8,639 bases of DNA from an uncultured Thiomonas sp. (GCA_937927695.1 CALBRU010000347.1:1-8639), one strand, 5' to 3'; positions 1-6,571 are shown, counted from the first letter of the stretch. A program made the numbers and translations. The notes: a model not told the origin generated them from the letters alone.

Positions 1-1
1 C

Positions 2-736
2 GGCAAACGGCGCGGTAGCTATTCGGCGCAGTATCTGCGCGCCGAATACGAATATGGCATCACGAACAGCCTGAGTGGAGCGATCTACCTCAACGGTTAT
101 CGTCACAGCTACAACTGCGGCACGATAGGCTGCGCCGGGCCGGTGGCGGACGGAGAAATCACCGGCAGTCTCCACCGGACGCAGTTCAGCGGGTTCTCGC
201 TGGAACTGAAAAAAATGCTGCTCTCCCCCTACAAAGATGATTTGGGCGTGGCGCTGTATGGCGAAGTGACCTACGACAGCGTTGACCCGATTACCGGCGA
301 AAAAGGGCAGGGCTATGAGGTGGAAACCAAGCTCATTCTGCAGCGGCCCTACCTCGACGGCCAGTTGCAGTGGATGACCAATCTGGAGTTGGAAGCCGAG
401 TCGTGGCGGCCCAGCGCTGGCGGCGGTACGGAGTATGCGGTGGCCCCGCGGCTGCGAACGGGCCTGTCGTATCGCTTTGCGCCGAACTGGTTCATCGGCG
501 CCGAAGGCTGGGTCGATGCCGAGATTCTCAAACCCGCGAATCAGTCCTGGGAATTCGATCACTGGGATTTCTTCGCCGGCCCGTCCATCCACTACGGCGG
601 CAAGGCCTGGTGGGCCACGCTGACCTGGGCCCAGCAGATCGGCGGCTCCAACGAGTCGGACAACAACGCCACGGGCGTGCATCTTGCCGATCATGAGCGG
701 CGCGAAATCCGGCTCAAGGTTGGCTACAACTTCTGA
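2..736 (+). CDS. Outer-membrane beta-barrel protein, 5'-truncated
   Basis: The reading frame is open from the window edge to the TGA at 734-736, so the true start lies upstream; a GTG at 143 is internal, not a start. The visible 244 residues show alternating polar and hydrophobic stretches rich in Tyr, Trp and Gly, ending in ...IRLKVGYNF. The last residue is Phe, Tyr is at -3, and hydrophobics are at -5, -7 and -9, which is the classic C-terminal beta-signal recognised by the BAM machinery. Two close cysteines (visible residues 39 and 44, NCGTIGC) probably sit in a loop and could form a disulfide. Only 29 nt separate it from the FMN-binding protein gene, so they are probably co-transcribed. 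I do not recognise the precise family; it resembles uncharacterised transporter- or porin-like barrels (a DUF6662-type protein is possible, from memory). The role in the redox module is inferred from neighbours only. Confidence 0.75.
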   Translation, partial: GKRRGSYSAQYLRAEYEYGITNSLSGAIYLNGYRHSYNCGTIGCAGPVADGEITGSLHRTQFSGFSLELKKMLLSPYKDDLGVALYGEVTYDSVDPITGEKGQGYEVETKLILQRPYLDGQLQWMTNLELEAESWRPSAGGGTEYAVAPRLRTGLSYRFAPNWFIGAEGWVDAEILKPANQSWEFDHWDFFAGPSIHYGGKAWWATLTWAQQIGGSNESDNNATGVHLADHERREIRLKVGYNF

Positions 737-752
737 GGCCTGGATCATTTTT

Positions 753-760
753 GAAAGGAA
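753..760 (+). promoter_or_regulatory. Ribosome binding site that sets the FMN-binding protein start
   Basis: GAAAGGAA ends 5 nt before the ATG at 766. This favours that ATG over the in-frame TTG at 751, which has no comparable motif at a suitable distance. Confidence 0.7.
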
Positions 761-765
761 CAGGC

Positions 766-1311
766 ATGCAAGGATGGCACCCCTATTTATTGATGCCTCT
801 GGCCGCGTTGGTTGCTGCGCCGGTCGGCGCTACCGAATATCTGACGGTTGAGCAGGCACAGAAATCGCTGTTCCCCGAGGCGGATCGATTCATTGCGGCG
901 CCGGTGCAGTTGAGTGCGGCGCAAAAATCCGCGATCGAGGCGCGCTCCGGCTTGAAGCAGCGCTGGGATAAGCAGGAGGTCTGGCGAGCAGAGCGAGAGG
1001 GCAAGTTGCTCGGCTGGTTCATCGTCGATGATGTGGTGGGCAAGCATGAATTCATTCACTACGCGGCCGCACTTTTGCCACAGGGGCGTGTGCGCGGGAT
1101 CGAGGTCATGATCTACCGCGAGACCCACGGCGATCAGATCCGCCAGTCCAGTTGGCGAAAGACGCTGGAAGGCAAAACGCTGGCCGACCCGTTCAAGCTC
1201 GACAAGGACGTGCCCAATATCAGCGGTGCCACGCTGTCTTGCCGCAATGTGATGAACGGAGTCAAACGCCTTCTGGTGTTGCAACAAGTTGCGTTGCAGG
1301 CGGGCACATGA
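766..1311 (+). CDS. Secreted FMN-binding-domain protein (covalent flavoprotein)
   Basis: The 181-residue protein starts with a short Sec-type signal peptide (hydrophobic core about residues 7-20, likely cleavage after VGA at 20-22), so it should act in the periplasm. The mature part fits the FMN_bind family also seen in NqrC and RnfG. Near the C-terminus it has NISGATLS (151-158). In this family the [ST]GATx[ST] motif is where ApbE links FMN to the Thr by a phosphoester bond, here Thr156. The next gene encodes an ApbE-like enzyme and overlaps its stop codon (ATGA, 1308-1311), so the pair is probably translationally coupled. It has a single flavin domain, with no extra membrane helix or haem motif. 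Its likely role is to carry electrons between a membrane donor, perhaps the haem-b-like protein downstream, and an unknown acceptor. Family and flavinylation site are well supported; partners are inferred. Confidence 0.88.
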   Translation: MQGWHPYLLMPLAALVAAPVGATEYLTVEQAQKSLFPEADRFIAAPVQLSAAQKSAIEARSGLKQRWDKQEVWRAEREGKLLGWFIVDDVVGKHEFIHYAAALLPQGRVRGIEVMIYRETHGDQIRQSSWRKTLEGKTLADPFKLDKDVPNISGATLSCRNVMNGVKRLLVLQQVALQAGT

Positions 1312-2174
1312 AAGACGAATCCATCACCGTGCGCAGGCTTCGGCCCTTGCTGGGAACCTGGGTGGAGATTCTGGCCACTGGGAGACCGGCTCGGGTAGAG
1401 CGGGCCGTGAAAAGCGCTTTTTTGCATATCGCCCGGGTGCAGCAACGCATGAGTTTTCATGCGCCAGACAGTGTGCTGAGCCGCATCAATCTGCATGCGC
1501 ACCATACGCCCCAGCCCGTTGATGCCTGGACCTGGGATGTGCTGCGCAAGGCGCGTGCCTTGTCGCTGGCCAGCGAAGGCCACTTCGACATCACCTTGGG
1601 CGCGCGTCTGGTCAAGCGTGGCGTACTGCCCGATCATGGCTTTGCCACGCTTGAAGCAGCCATCGGCAGCGATGCGCTGGTGATGTGGCCCGGACGGCGC
1701 GTGGGGCTGCGTCGCCCCGTGCTGCTGACGCTCGATGGCATCGCCAAAGGCTATGCGGTGGATCTCGCCATCCAGAGTTTGCAGCGCGCAGGCATTGAGC
1801 AGGCCGTGGTGAACGCAGGCGGTGATCTACGGGCTTTTGGCCCTCACGCCGTGCCCTTGGGAATACGCCTGGCCAACGGCGCCGTGTGCCGCTCAGGATC
1901 GCTGCGCAACGCGGCTGTGGCCAGTTCGATGGTGGGGCACGCACAATCAGCGCGGCAGAACTTTCCCGGCTGTGTCTTGCACCCCGGTGATGGCAACTGG
2001 GACTCAGCGGCGCCCCAGGTCTGGACGGTGCAAGCCGAGACTTGCTGGCGGGCCGACGCGCTGACCAAAGTGGCAGCGCTCTTGGCCCCGGTGCGGCGGC
2101 AAGTATTGGTGGCGCGCTTGGGTGGCCGCATTCTTCAGCCTGAAAGCGCCTCAACGCAGGATGCAGCCGCTTGA
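1308..2174 (+). CDS. apbE: ApbE-like FAD:protein FMN transferase
   Basis: The product (288 aa) should transfer FMN from FAD to a Thr of the neighbouring FMN-binding protein. Family landmarks are LGTWVEI (15-21), MSFHAPDSVLSRIN (48-61), the FAD-binding LDGIAKGYAVDLA (142-154), VNAGGDLRAFG (168-178) and the metal-site region RADALTK (248-254). The start ATG overlaps the upstream TGA; the frame stays open further upstream but antisense to nothing useful and inside the FMN-binding gene. Two oddities are visible. First, there is no signal peptide or lipobox, although its presumed substrate is exported and many ApbE proteins are periplasmic lipoproteins. Second, the metal-site segment reads ADALTK where the commoner form is ADAL(A/S)T, so the Thr is shifted by one and a Lys occupies its place; this may be a subfamily trait. 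It is shorter than E. coli ApbE (about 350 aa). The family assignment is firm; the exact target is inferred from the operon. Confidence 0.88.
   Translation: MKDESITVRRLRPLLGTWVEILATGRPARVERAVKSAFLHIARVQQRMSFHAPDSVLSRINLHAHHTPQPVDAWTWDVLRKARALSLASEGHFDITLGARLVKRGVLPDHGFATLEAAIGSDALVMWPGRRVGLRRPVLLTLDGIAKGYAVDLAIQSLQRAGIEQAVVNAGGDLRAFGPHAVPLGIRLANGAVCRSGSLRNAAVASSMVGHAQSARQNFPGCVLHPGDGNWDSAAPQVWTVQAETCWRADALTKVAALLAPVRRQVLVARLGGRILQPESASTQDAAA
2158..2161 (+). promoter_or_regulatory. Ribosome binding site for the TTG-started membrane protein
   Basis: AGGA lies 9 nt before the TTG at 2171. The TTG overlaps the apbE stop as TTGA, so reinitiation after apbE translation is also likely. The ATG at 2161 is in another frame. 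Confidence 0.45.
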
Positions 2175-2725
2175 AAACTTATCCGCGCCGTTTCGTATGG
2201 GTCTTGTATCTGACCTTGTTCGCACTGCTGACAACGGGCTTGTTGCTGACGCCCGGCGCGCTGCAAATGCGCCTGGATTGGGGCATGCCGTGGTCTCTGC
2301 CCAGCGGTTTGCGTACCTGGGTGGCTGCGGGCCATGCGCTGAGTTTTCTTTCGATACTCGGCCTCGTCGGCGCGGTGTGGGCCGTCCATATTCGGGCCGG
2401 ATGGGTCAGGCGGGAGAATGTGCGCAGCGGTCTGCTTCTGCTGGCGGCCTTTGGCTTGCTAAGCCTGAGCGGGATGGGCCTGTATTACGCCGGAGGTGAA
2501 AACCTTCCTGCTTGGAGCGCGGTGGCTCACTTGCTGGCCGGCGGCCTGCTGCCCGTGTTGTTTGTAGCGCACCTATTGGGCGCCCGCGCCGCGGCGCGTC
2601 GCGCATGGCCGCGGCACCGCAAAATGTTTCAACCGATGGCTCAATCAACAACTCAGCCCGCCGCTCGCGCCAGCACGGCGCGCACCGCGCCCTGCGCATC
2701 ACAAACGGTTTCGACTCGGTCGTAA
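2171..2725 (+). CDS. Four-helix membrane protein, probable b-type cytochrome
   Basis: The 184-residue protein has four hydrophobic segments at about 8-28, 49-73, 84-106 and 113-136. Histidines fall only in helix 2 (His55, His73) and helix 4 (His120, His134), apart from His149 in the tail. Paired His 14-18 residues apart in two parallel helices is the arrangement expected for two bis-His haem b groups, one near each membrane face, as in cytochrome b561-like or DUF4405-like four-helix proteins. It begins with TTG overlapping the apbE stop (TTGA), so it belongs to the flavoprotein operon and could supply electrons from the quinone pool to the flavinylated protein. The tail after about residue 140 is Arg/Ala/Thr-rich, and its last roughly 24 residues are encoded antisense to the 3' end of the convergent methyltransferase gene. 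Membrane topology is clear; haem binding is inferred from His spacing. Confidence 0.75.
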   Translation: MKTYPRRFVWVLYLTLFALLTTGLLLTPGALQMRLDWGMPWSLPSGLRTWVAAGHALSFLSILGLVGAVWAVHIRAGWVRRENVRSGLLLLAAFGLLSLSGMGLYYAGGENLPAWSAVAHLLAGGLLPVLFVAHLLGARAAARRAWPRHRKMFQPMAQSTTQPAARASTARTAPCASQTVSTRS

Positions 2726-3615
2726 GCCGGATGCTTTTCCAGCAGCTGCATCATCGCCGGGCCTTGGCCGAGGCCGACCTCCATGCCGAGCCAGCCGCCC
2801 GGCCTCAGTAGCGGTGGGGCTTCACGGATCAGCCGCATGAGAATGCGCACGCCGAACGGCCCGCCATCGAAGGCCAGATGAGGTTCGTGTCCGACGATTT
2901 CGTGCGGCATGGTGTCCATCTTGTCGGTGGAGATGTAGGGTGGCAACGAGACCACCAAGTCCACCTTGCCCTGAAACTCGGCGCCGAACGGCGCGAGCAG
3001 ATCTCCGGTATGCAGGCTGACGCGCTGGTCCAGATCGAGATTTTGGGTGTTGGCGTGGGCCAGGTCGATGGCGGTTTGGGAAATGTCGGCGCCATGCACC
3101 TGCGCCTGCGGAACGGCGTGAGCGAGCGCCAGGGCCAGATTGCCTGAGCCGCAGCACACGTCGATCACGATGGGGGGCGTTGTCGCGGCCTCGGCCATCG
3201 AACGCAGTTTTTGCGCCGCGATCTGGCCGAGCAGTTCGCTTTCGGCGCGCGGAATGAGGGCTTCGGGCGAGGCCAGCAGTTCGAGCCCCATGAAACGCTG
3301 CCATCCGGTCAGGTAGGCGATGGGCTCCCCGGCCACACGGCGCTCGATCAGGCCGTCGAGCGCTTCGATCTGCGCGGCGCTCAGCGCGACCAGGGGTGTT
3401 TCTGCCGCAGCGTGCAGAGACATCGGGTGTCCGGCGGCCAGCAGCCAGAGGGCACGCAGGGCGGATGCGGGCGTCTCTTCCGGCTTGTCGGGCAGGATGT
3501 CGAGGGCCTGAGTGAGCCGAGCCAGACGCTGTTCGAACGCAGCCTGCGCGTCCGGGCCAAGGGCTTGCAGATCGGGGGCGGTGTGTGCTGGCGGTGATGC
3601 GGCGTCGAGATTCAA
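2653..3615 (-). CDS. HemK/PrmC-like SAM-dependent methyltransferase, variant LPPY motif
   Basis: The 320-residue protein has an Ala/Leu-rich helical N-terminal region (about 1-90) and then a HemK-type Rossmann methyltransferase. Landmarks are GEPIAYLTGWQRFMGLEL (96-113), LIPRAESELL (120-129), the SAM-binding VIDVCCGSGNLALALA (150-165), the acidic HGADIS strand end (174-179), HEPHLAFDGGPFG (243-255) and LLRPGGWLGMEVG (269-281). Relatives PrmC and PrmB methylate Gln in release factors or ribosomal protein L3, holding the amide with the Asn of NPPY. Here the motif reads SLPPY (223-227), with Leu in place of that Asn, so the usual reaction or substrate is doubtful. It starts at TTG, overlapping the nadE-like stop as TTGA, with AGGAGA 7 nt upstream. 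It is the last gene of the operon and could modify the pathway's product. Fold is sure; PrmB or PrmC identity is not. Confidence 0.8.
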   Translation of the reverse strand: MNLDAASPPAHTAPDLQALGPDAQAAFEQRLARLTQALDILPDKPEETPASALRALWLLAAGHPMSLHAAAETPLVALSAAQIEALDGLIERRVAGEPIAYLTGWQRFMGLELLASPEALIPRAESELLGQIAAQKLRSMAEAATTPPIVIDVCCGSGNLALALAHAVPQAQVHGADISQTAIDLAHANTQNLDLDQRVSLHTGDLLAPFGAEFQGKVDLVVSLPPYISTDKMDTMPHEIVGHEPHLAFDGGPFGVRILMRLIREAPPLLRPGGWLGMEVGLGQGPAMMQLLEKHPAYDRVETVCDAQGAVRAVLARAAG

Positions 3616-4610
3616 GAAACGCTCTCCTGAGAAGGATGAAAAATGGGCTCGATCAACGCAGGCCGGGCGTGTAGGTAGCGGGTGGTACGCCGCTTGGCGT
3701 CGATGTCGCTGAGCACGGCAGCGGCGCGTGCCTCTGGAATGGCCAGTGCCTCGGCCAGTTCCGCAGCGCTGTAGCCGTGATTGCGGGCCCAGAGGGCCAG
3801 GTCCATTTGATGCCAGGGCAGGGCGAAATAAAACTCGTCCTGGCCTTGCGGCAGGCTATAGGTGTCGGTGGTTGGGGCTGCGTTGCACACGGCATCGGGC
3901 AGGCCGAGATGCCGCGCCAGGGCGTAGACCTGAGTTTTGTAGAGGTGGGCGATGGGTTTGAGATCGGCGGAGCCATCGCCGTTTTTCACAAAAAAACCTT
4001 GGTCGTATTCGAGCCGGTTGGGCGTGCCGATGACCGCATAGTTCAGACGATCGGCGTGGAAGTATTCGAGGGTTTTGCGCAGGCGCTGCTTATGGTTGGT
4101 TGCGGCGACGATTTGCAGATATTCACGCAGCGGCAGCCGCGCCTCATGCATTTGCCCGCCAGGCGCCTGGGCGATGAGCTTGAAATGGTTGATGCCACCG
4201 GCCAGCCCGCCAGAAATGGCGAGCTTGATCTTCCATTGCTCGGTGTAGCCAGGCAGCACCGCACGCACGGCCTCGTCGCGCCAGCGATAGCAGCCGATGG
4301 CCTCCAGCGCGGGGGCGATGTTTTCCACCGTGGATTCGATGCCGAGCTGCTGTGCGACCTGTCCGCCCAGACTCGCGCTGCTGTCCGACGAATCTCGCTC
4401 GGGCATGAGCAGGCCGAACACCCGCTGCGGCCCGAGGGCGCGCACCGCCAGGGCCGCGCACACCGAGCTGTCAACGCCGCCGGACAGGCCCAGCACCACG
4501 CCGCGCTTGTTGAAGCCGCGCAGGGTGTGGAGGAAAAAGTCGGCAATGCGTACGGTTTCAGCCTCGCAGTCGATGGCGAGCACATCGGTAGTCAGCGCAG
4601 GGCGGGTCAT
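3612..4610 (-). CDS. NadE-like ammonia-dependent ATP-pyrophosphatase (NAD synthase family)
   Basis: NAD synthases adenylate the carboxylate of nicotinate adenine dinucleotide and replace AMP with ammonia. The 332-residue protein shows the N-type ATP-pyrophosphatase loop LSGGVDSS (42-49), then GTPNRLEYDQGFFVKNGDG (195-213), DLKPIAHLYKTQV (216-228), APTTD (245-249) and GQDE (256-259). It has no nitrilase-type glutaminase domain, so it would use free ammonia or a partner. It is longer than the roughly 275-aa single-domain enzyme, mostly in the middle (about 105-185). After GQDE the typical LGxxY...ID is replaced by FALPWHQMD, so the dinucleotide-contacting region may differ. The gene begins 2 nt after the ACP stop and overlaps the methyltransferase start, an unusual setting for housekeeping nadE. 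It could be true NAD synthase or a paralogue amidating an acid made with the ligase and ACP. Family is firm, substrate unknown. Confidence 0.82.
   Translation of the reverse strand: MTRPALTTDVLAIDCEAETVRIADFFLHTLRGFNKRGVVLGLSGGVDSSVCAALAVRALGPQRVFGLLMPERDSSDSSASLGGQVAQQLGIESTVENIAPALEAIGCYRWRDEAVRAVLPGYTEQWKIKLAISGGLAGGINHFKLIAQAPGGQMHEARLPLREYLQIVAATNHKQRLRKTLEYFHADRLNYAVIGTPNRLEYDQGFFVKNGDGSADLKPIAHLYKTQVYALARHLGLPDAVCNAAPTTDTYSLPQGQDEFYFALPWHQMDLALWARNHGYSAAELAEALAIPEARAAAVLSDIDAKRRTTRYLHARPALIEPIFHPSQESVS
3623..3628 (-). promoter_or_regulatory. Strong ribosome binding site for the TTG-started methyltransferase
   Basis: On the minus strand AGGAGA lies 7 nt before the TTG at 3615. It sits inside the end of the nadE-like gene and supports TTG as the real start. 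Confidence 0.7.
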
Positions 4611-4612
4611 GC

Positions 4613-4864
4613 TTAGGCTGCCTGCTTGCGTTGCACATAGGCAGCGATGGCGGCCACGCTGTCGAGGTTGTCGGGCACCATTTCGATGTCGGCCACCTGA
4701 ATGCCCCAGTTCTCTTCGAGGAAGAGGATGAGTTCGAGCACGCCGGTGGAGTCGAGAATGTGCAGATCGAGCAGCGAGTCGGTATCGCTGTAGTTCGTGT
4801 CGCGCGCGCCGAGCAGAAAGTTGCTGTCGATGTAGTCGCGAATTTTTTTCTGAATGTCAGACAT
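4613..4864 (-). CDS. Acyl carrier protein
   Basis: This 83-residue acidic helical protein fits the phosphopantetheine-binding ACP family. The prosthetic-group serine is Ser39 in HILDSTGVLELI (35-46); the family norm is DSL, so DST is a small variation. Helix 4 ends in NLDSVAAIAAYVQRK (66-80). I chose the ATG at 4864 because the protein then has normal ACP length and a GAGG lies 10 nt upstream; the longer frame upstream encodes a Pro/Cys-rich stretch that overlaps the ligase end. It lies 55 nt after the acyl-AMP ligase and 2 nt before the nadE-like gene. The ligase probably loads an acid onto it, making it a dedicated carrier rather than the fatty-acid synthase AcpP. Confidence 0.88.
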   Translation of the reverse strand: MSDIQKKIRDYIDSNFLLGARDTNYSDTDSLLDLHILDSTGVLELILFLEENWGIQVADIEMVPDNLDSVAAIAAYVQRKQAA

Positions 4865-4919
4865 GGGAATGAAGCCTCGGTAAGAGCAAAAATGAGGAAG
4901 GACAGCAGAAGGGGCGGGC

Positions 4920-6467
4920 TCAGCGCAAGCCGGTTTTTTTGATTTTTCCAGTGTCAGTGCGGGGCAGGGCATCGACAAATTCAACGTATTTCGGCGCCAT
5001 GAAGTTTTCGATATGCGCCAGGCAGTGCTTGATCACTTCGCGCTCGGTGAGCGTGTAGCCCGGCTTGCAGACCACAAAGGCTTTGACCGCCTGGCCGAGC
5101 AGCGGGTCGTCCACGCCGATGACGGCCGCCTCAAACACGCCATCCAGCGAATGCAGCACGTTTTCAACTTCGCGCGGGCTGACTTTTTCGCCCCGGCTTT
5201 TGATGATGTCGTCGCGCCGCGCCACGAAATACAGCCAGCCTTCTTCGTCGGTGCGAAACAGGTCGCCCGAATACAGCACCATTTCACCGGGAATCGGCCC
5301 CGGACGCAGACGCTGCGCGGTTTGCTCGGGCTTGCGCCAGTAGCCGCGCATCACATGGCTGCCGCGGATGACCAGCTCGCCGGTGCTGCCGTTGGGCAGG
5401 CGACGGCCTTCGTCGTCCGCCAGCCAGACTTGTTCATTGGGCATGCCGCGCCCGACGCTGCCGGGGCGCACATCGAGCTGTTCCGGCGGCAGGTAGGTCA
5501 CCCGCTTGCACTCGGTCAGTCCGTACATGGAAAACAGCGTGGCCTGCGAAAACAGCGCGCGAATCTGCGCAATTTGCGTTTGCGGCAAGGCCGCCGCGGT
5601 GTTGGTGATCAGCCGCAGCGCCGAGAGGTCGAACTCATGCAGCGCCTTGAGGTTGGTCAGCAGGGTGAACATGGTGGGCACGCCGGGGAACACCGTCACC
5701 CGCTCCTGCGCCATATTGGCCAGCACTTTGATCGGGAAGGTGAACGAGCGCTCCAGCAACACGGTGGCGCCCAGGCTGAAGGCCATGAGAACCTGATACA
5801 GCCCGTAGTCGAAGGCCAGCGGCAGGGCGCAGACAATGATGTCGCTCTGCCGCAGCCCGAGGTAGCCGCGCACCGAACGCAGCGCGGTGAGCATGTTGAG
5901 ATGGGTGAGCATCACCCCTTTGGCATCGCCGGTGGAACCCGAGGTGTAGATGATGGCGGCCAGATCCTGGTCGATCAGATCGGGTTGCGTAGGTGAGCGG
6001 GCCGCACCGGGCAGGGCGGCAGGAAAGGCGCACTCGCGTGGATCGGGCGTGCCGACGTCCGGCTTGCCCTGCGCGTACGCCCTGAGCATGTAGCAATGAC
6101 GCACGCTGGGGTTCAGCGCCAGGGCCGCGCGGCTGGTTTCGGCCAGTTCCTGCTGAGTGAGCAGGGCGCAAGCTTCGGAATCGTTGAGGATATACGCCAG
6201 CTTGTCGGCCTTGGTAAGCGTGTTGACCGGCATGAACACTGCACCGATCTTGAGCACGGCGTACATGGCCGCGATCATTTCCACGCAGTTGTCGAGAAAC
6301 AGCGCCACCCGCTCACCGCGTTGCACCCCATGAGCTCGCAATGCCGCGGCGATGCCCTCCACCTGGTGGGTCAATTCGCCATAACGGGTCGTCACGCCTT
6401 CGCGCACGATGGCGCGATGTTCGGAAAACTCGGCGGCGCTGGTCTCGAAAGTGTGGTGAAGCAGCAT
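4920..6467 (-). CDS. Acyl-AMP/acyl-CoA ligase (ANL superfamily)
   Basis: This 515-residue enzyme should activate a carboxylic acid with ATP and pass the acyl group to CoA or, given the next gene, to the ACP. The adenylation motifs are all present in order: YTSGSTGDAKG (174-184), MYGLTE (314-319), STGELVIRG (361-369), YSGDLFRTDEEGWLYFVARRDD (399-420), IKSRGEKVSPREVE (422-435) and the C-terminal PRTDTGKIKK, with the catalytic Lys at 508. The body resembles the exosortase A-associated acyl-CoA ligase family (about 515 aa), which also occurs in Burkholderia outside exosortase loci; no exosortase or PEP-CTERM gene is visible here. It is the first gene of the minus-strand operon, read divergently from the CinA-like gene. 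The ATG at 6467 has only a weak GGA upstream. Substrate cannot be told from sequence. Confidence 0.88.
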   Translation of the reverse strand: MLLHHTFETSAAEFSEHRAIVREGVTTRYGELTHQVEGIAAALRAHGVQRGERVALFLDNCVEMIAAMYAVLKIGAVFMPVNTLTKADKLAYILNDSEACALLTQQELAETSRAALALNPSVRHCYMLRAYAQGKPDVGTPDPRECAFPAALPGAARSPTQPDLIDQDLAAIIYTSGSTGDAKGVMLTHLNMLTALRSVRGYLGLRQSDIIVCALPLAFDYGLYQVLMAFSLGATVLLERSFTFPIKVLANMAQERVTVFPGVPTMFTLLTNLKALHEFDLSALRLITNTAAALPQTQIAQIRALFSQATLFSMYGLTECKRVTYLPPEQLDVRPGSVGRGMPNEQVWLADDEGRRLPNGSTGELVIRGSHVMRGYWRKPEQTAQRLRPGPIPGEMVLYSGDLFRTDEEGWLYFVARRDDIIKSRGEKVSPREVENVLHSLDGVFEAAVIGVDDPLLGQAVKAFVVCKPGYTLTEREVIKHCLAHIENFMAPKYVEFVDALPRTDTGKIKKTGLR

Positions 6468-6514
6468 GAACGTCCATTAAAAACGAGGTAACCCAGCATA
6501 AGGGCGGAGTGTGC

Positions 6515-6524
6515 TGACGCGTCA
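6515..6524. promoter_or_regulatory. Palindrome TGACGCGTCA in divergent promoter gap (possible operator)
   Basis: The 165-bp gap between the divergent ligase and CinA-like genes contains the perfect 10-bp palindrome TGACGCGTCA. On the minus strand it overlaps a weak promoter candidate: GTGACG as -35 and TATGCT as -10, with a rather long 19-nt spacer. It may be a regulator site for the ligase operon. A palindrome of this size can arise by chance in such a gap, so this is only a candidate. Confidence 0.22.
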
Positions 6525-6557
6525 CCCCGCAATTGCACGGAAAGCGCCTGAGTGTGA

Positions 6558-6571
6558 TTTTTTTGGGGGGG
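6558..6571 (+). repeat. T7G7 homopolymer pair
   Basis: Seven T followed by seven G lie about 60 bp upstream of the chosen start of the CinA-like gene, in the non-coding gap. Such tracts are prone to slippage and to sequencing error, so local indels are possible; they would not affect the frame starting at 6633. Confidence 0.8.

Noticed and set aside
3777..4616. 279-residue plus-strand reading frame opposite the nadE-like gene
   Set aside because: Same type of shadow; the minus-strand protein has unmistakable family motifs.
4936..4947. T-rich run near the ligase end as a possible terminator
   Set aside because: It is the coding sequence for the Lys-rich KIKKT end of the ligase, with no stem beside it, and it lies on the wrong strand for terminating that operon.
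4865..4984. 40-residue N-terminal extension of the ACP
   Set aside because: It overlaps the ligase end, is Pro/Cys-rich and unlike any ACP, and the ATG at 4864 gives the normal family length.
5013..5996. 327-residue plus-strand reading frame opposite the acyl ligase
   Set aside because: It is antisense to a clear ANL enzyme with all its motifs, and its His/Gln/Arg-rich composition is typical of a reverse-strand shadow.
4613..6467. Exosortase/PEP-CTERM locus suggested by the ligase type and ACP
   Set aside because: No exosortase, decarboxylase, PEP-CTERM protein or glycan gene is visible; similar ligases occur elsewhere without exosortase.
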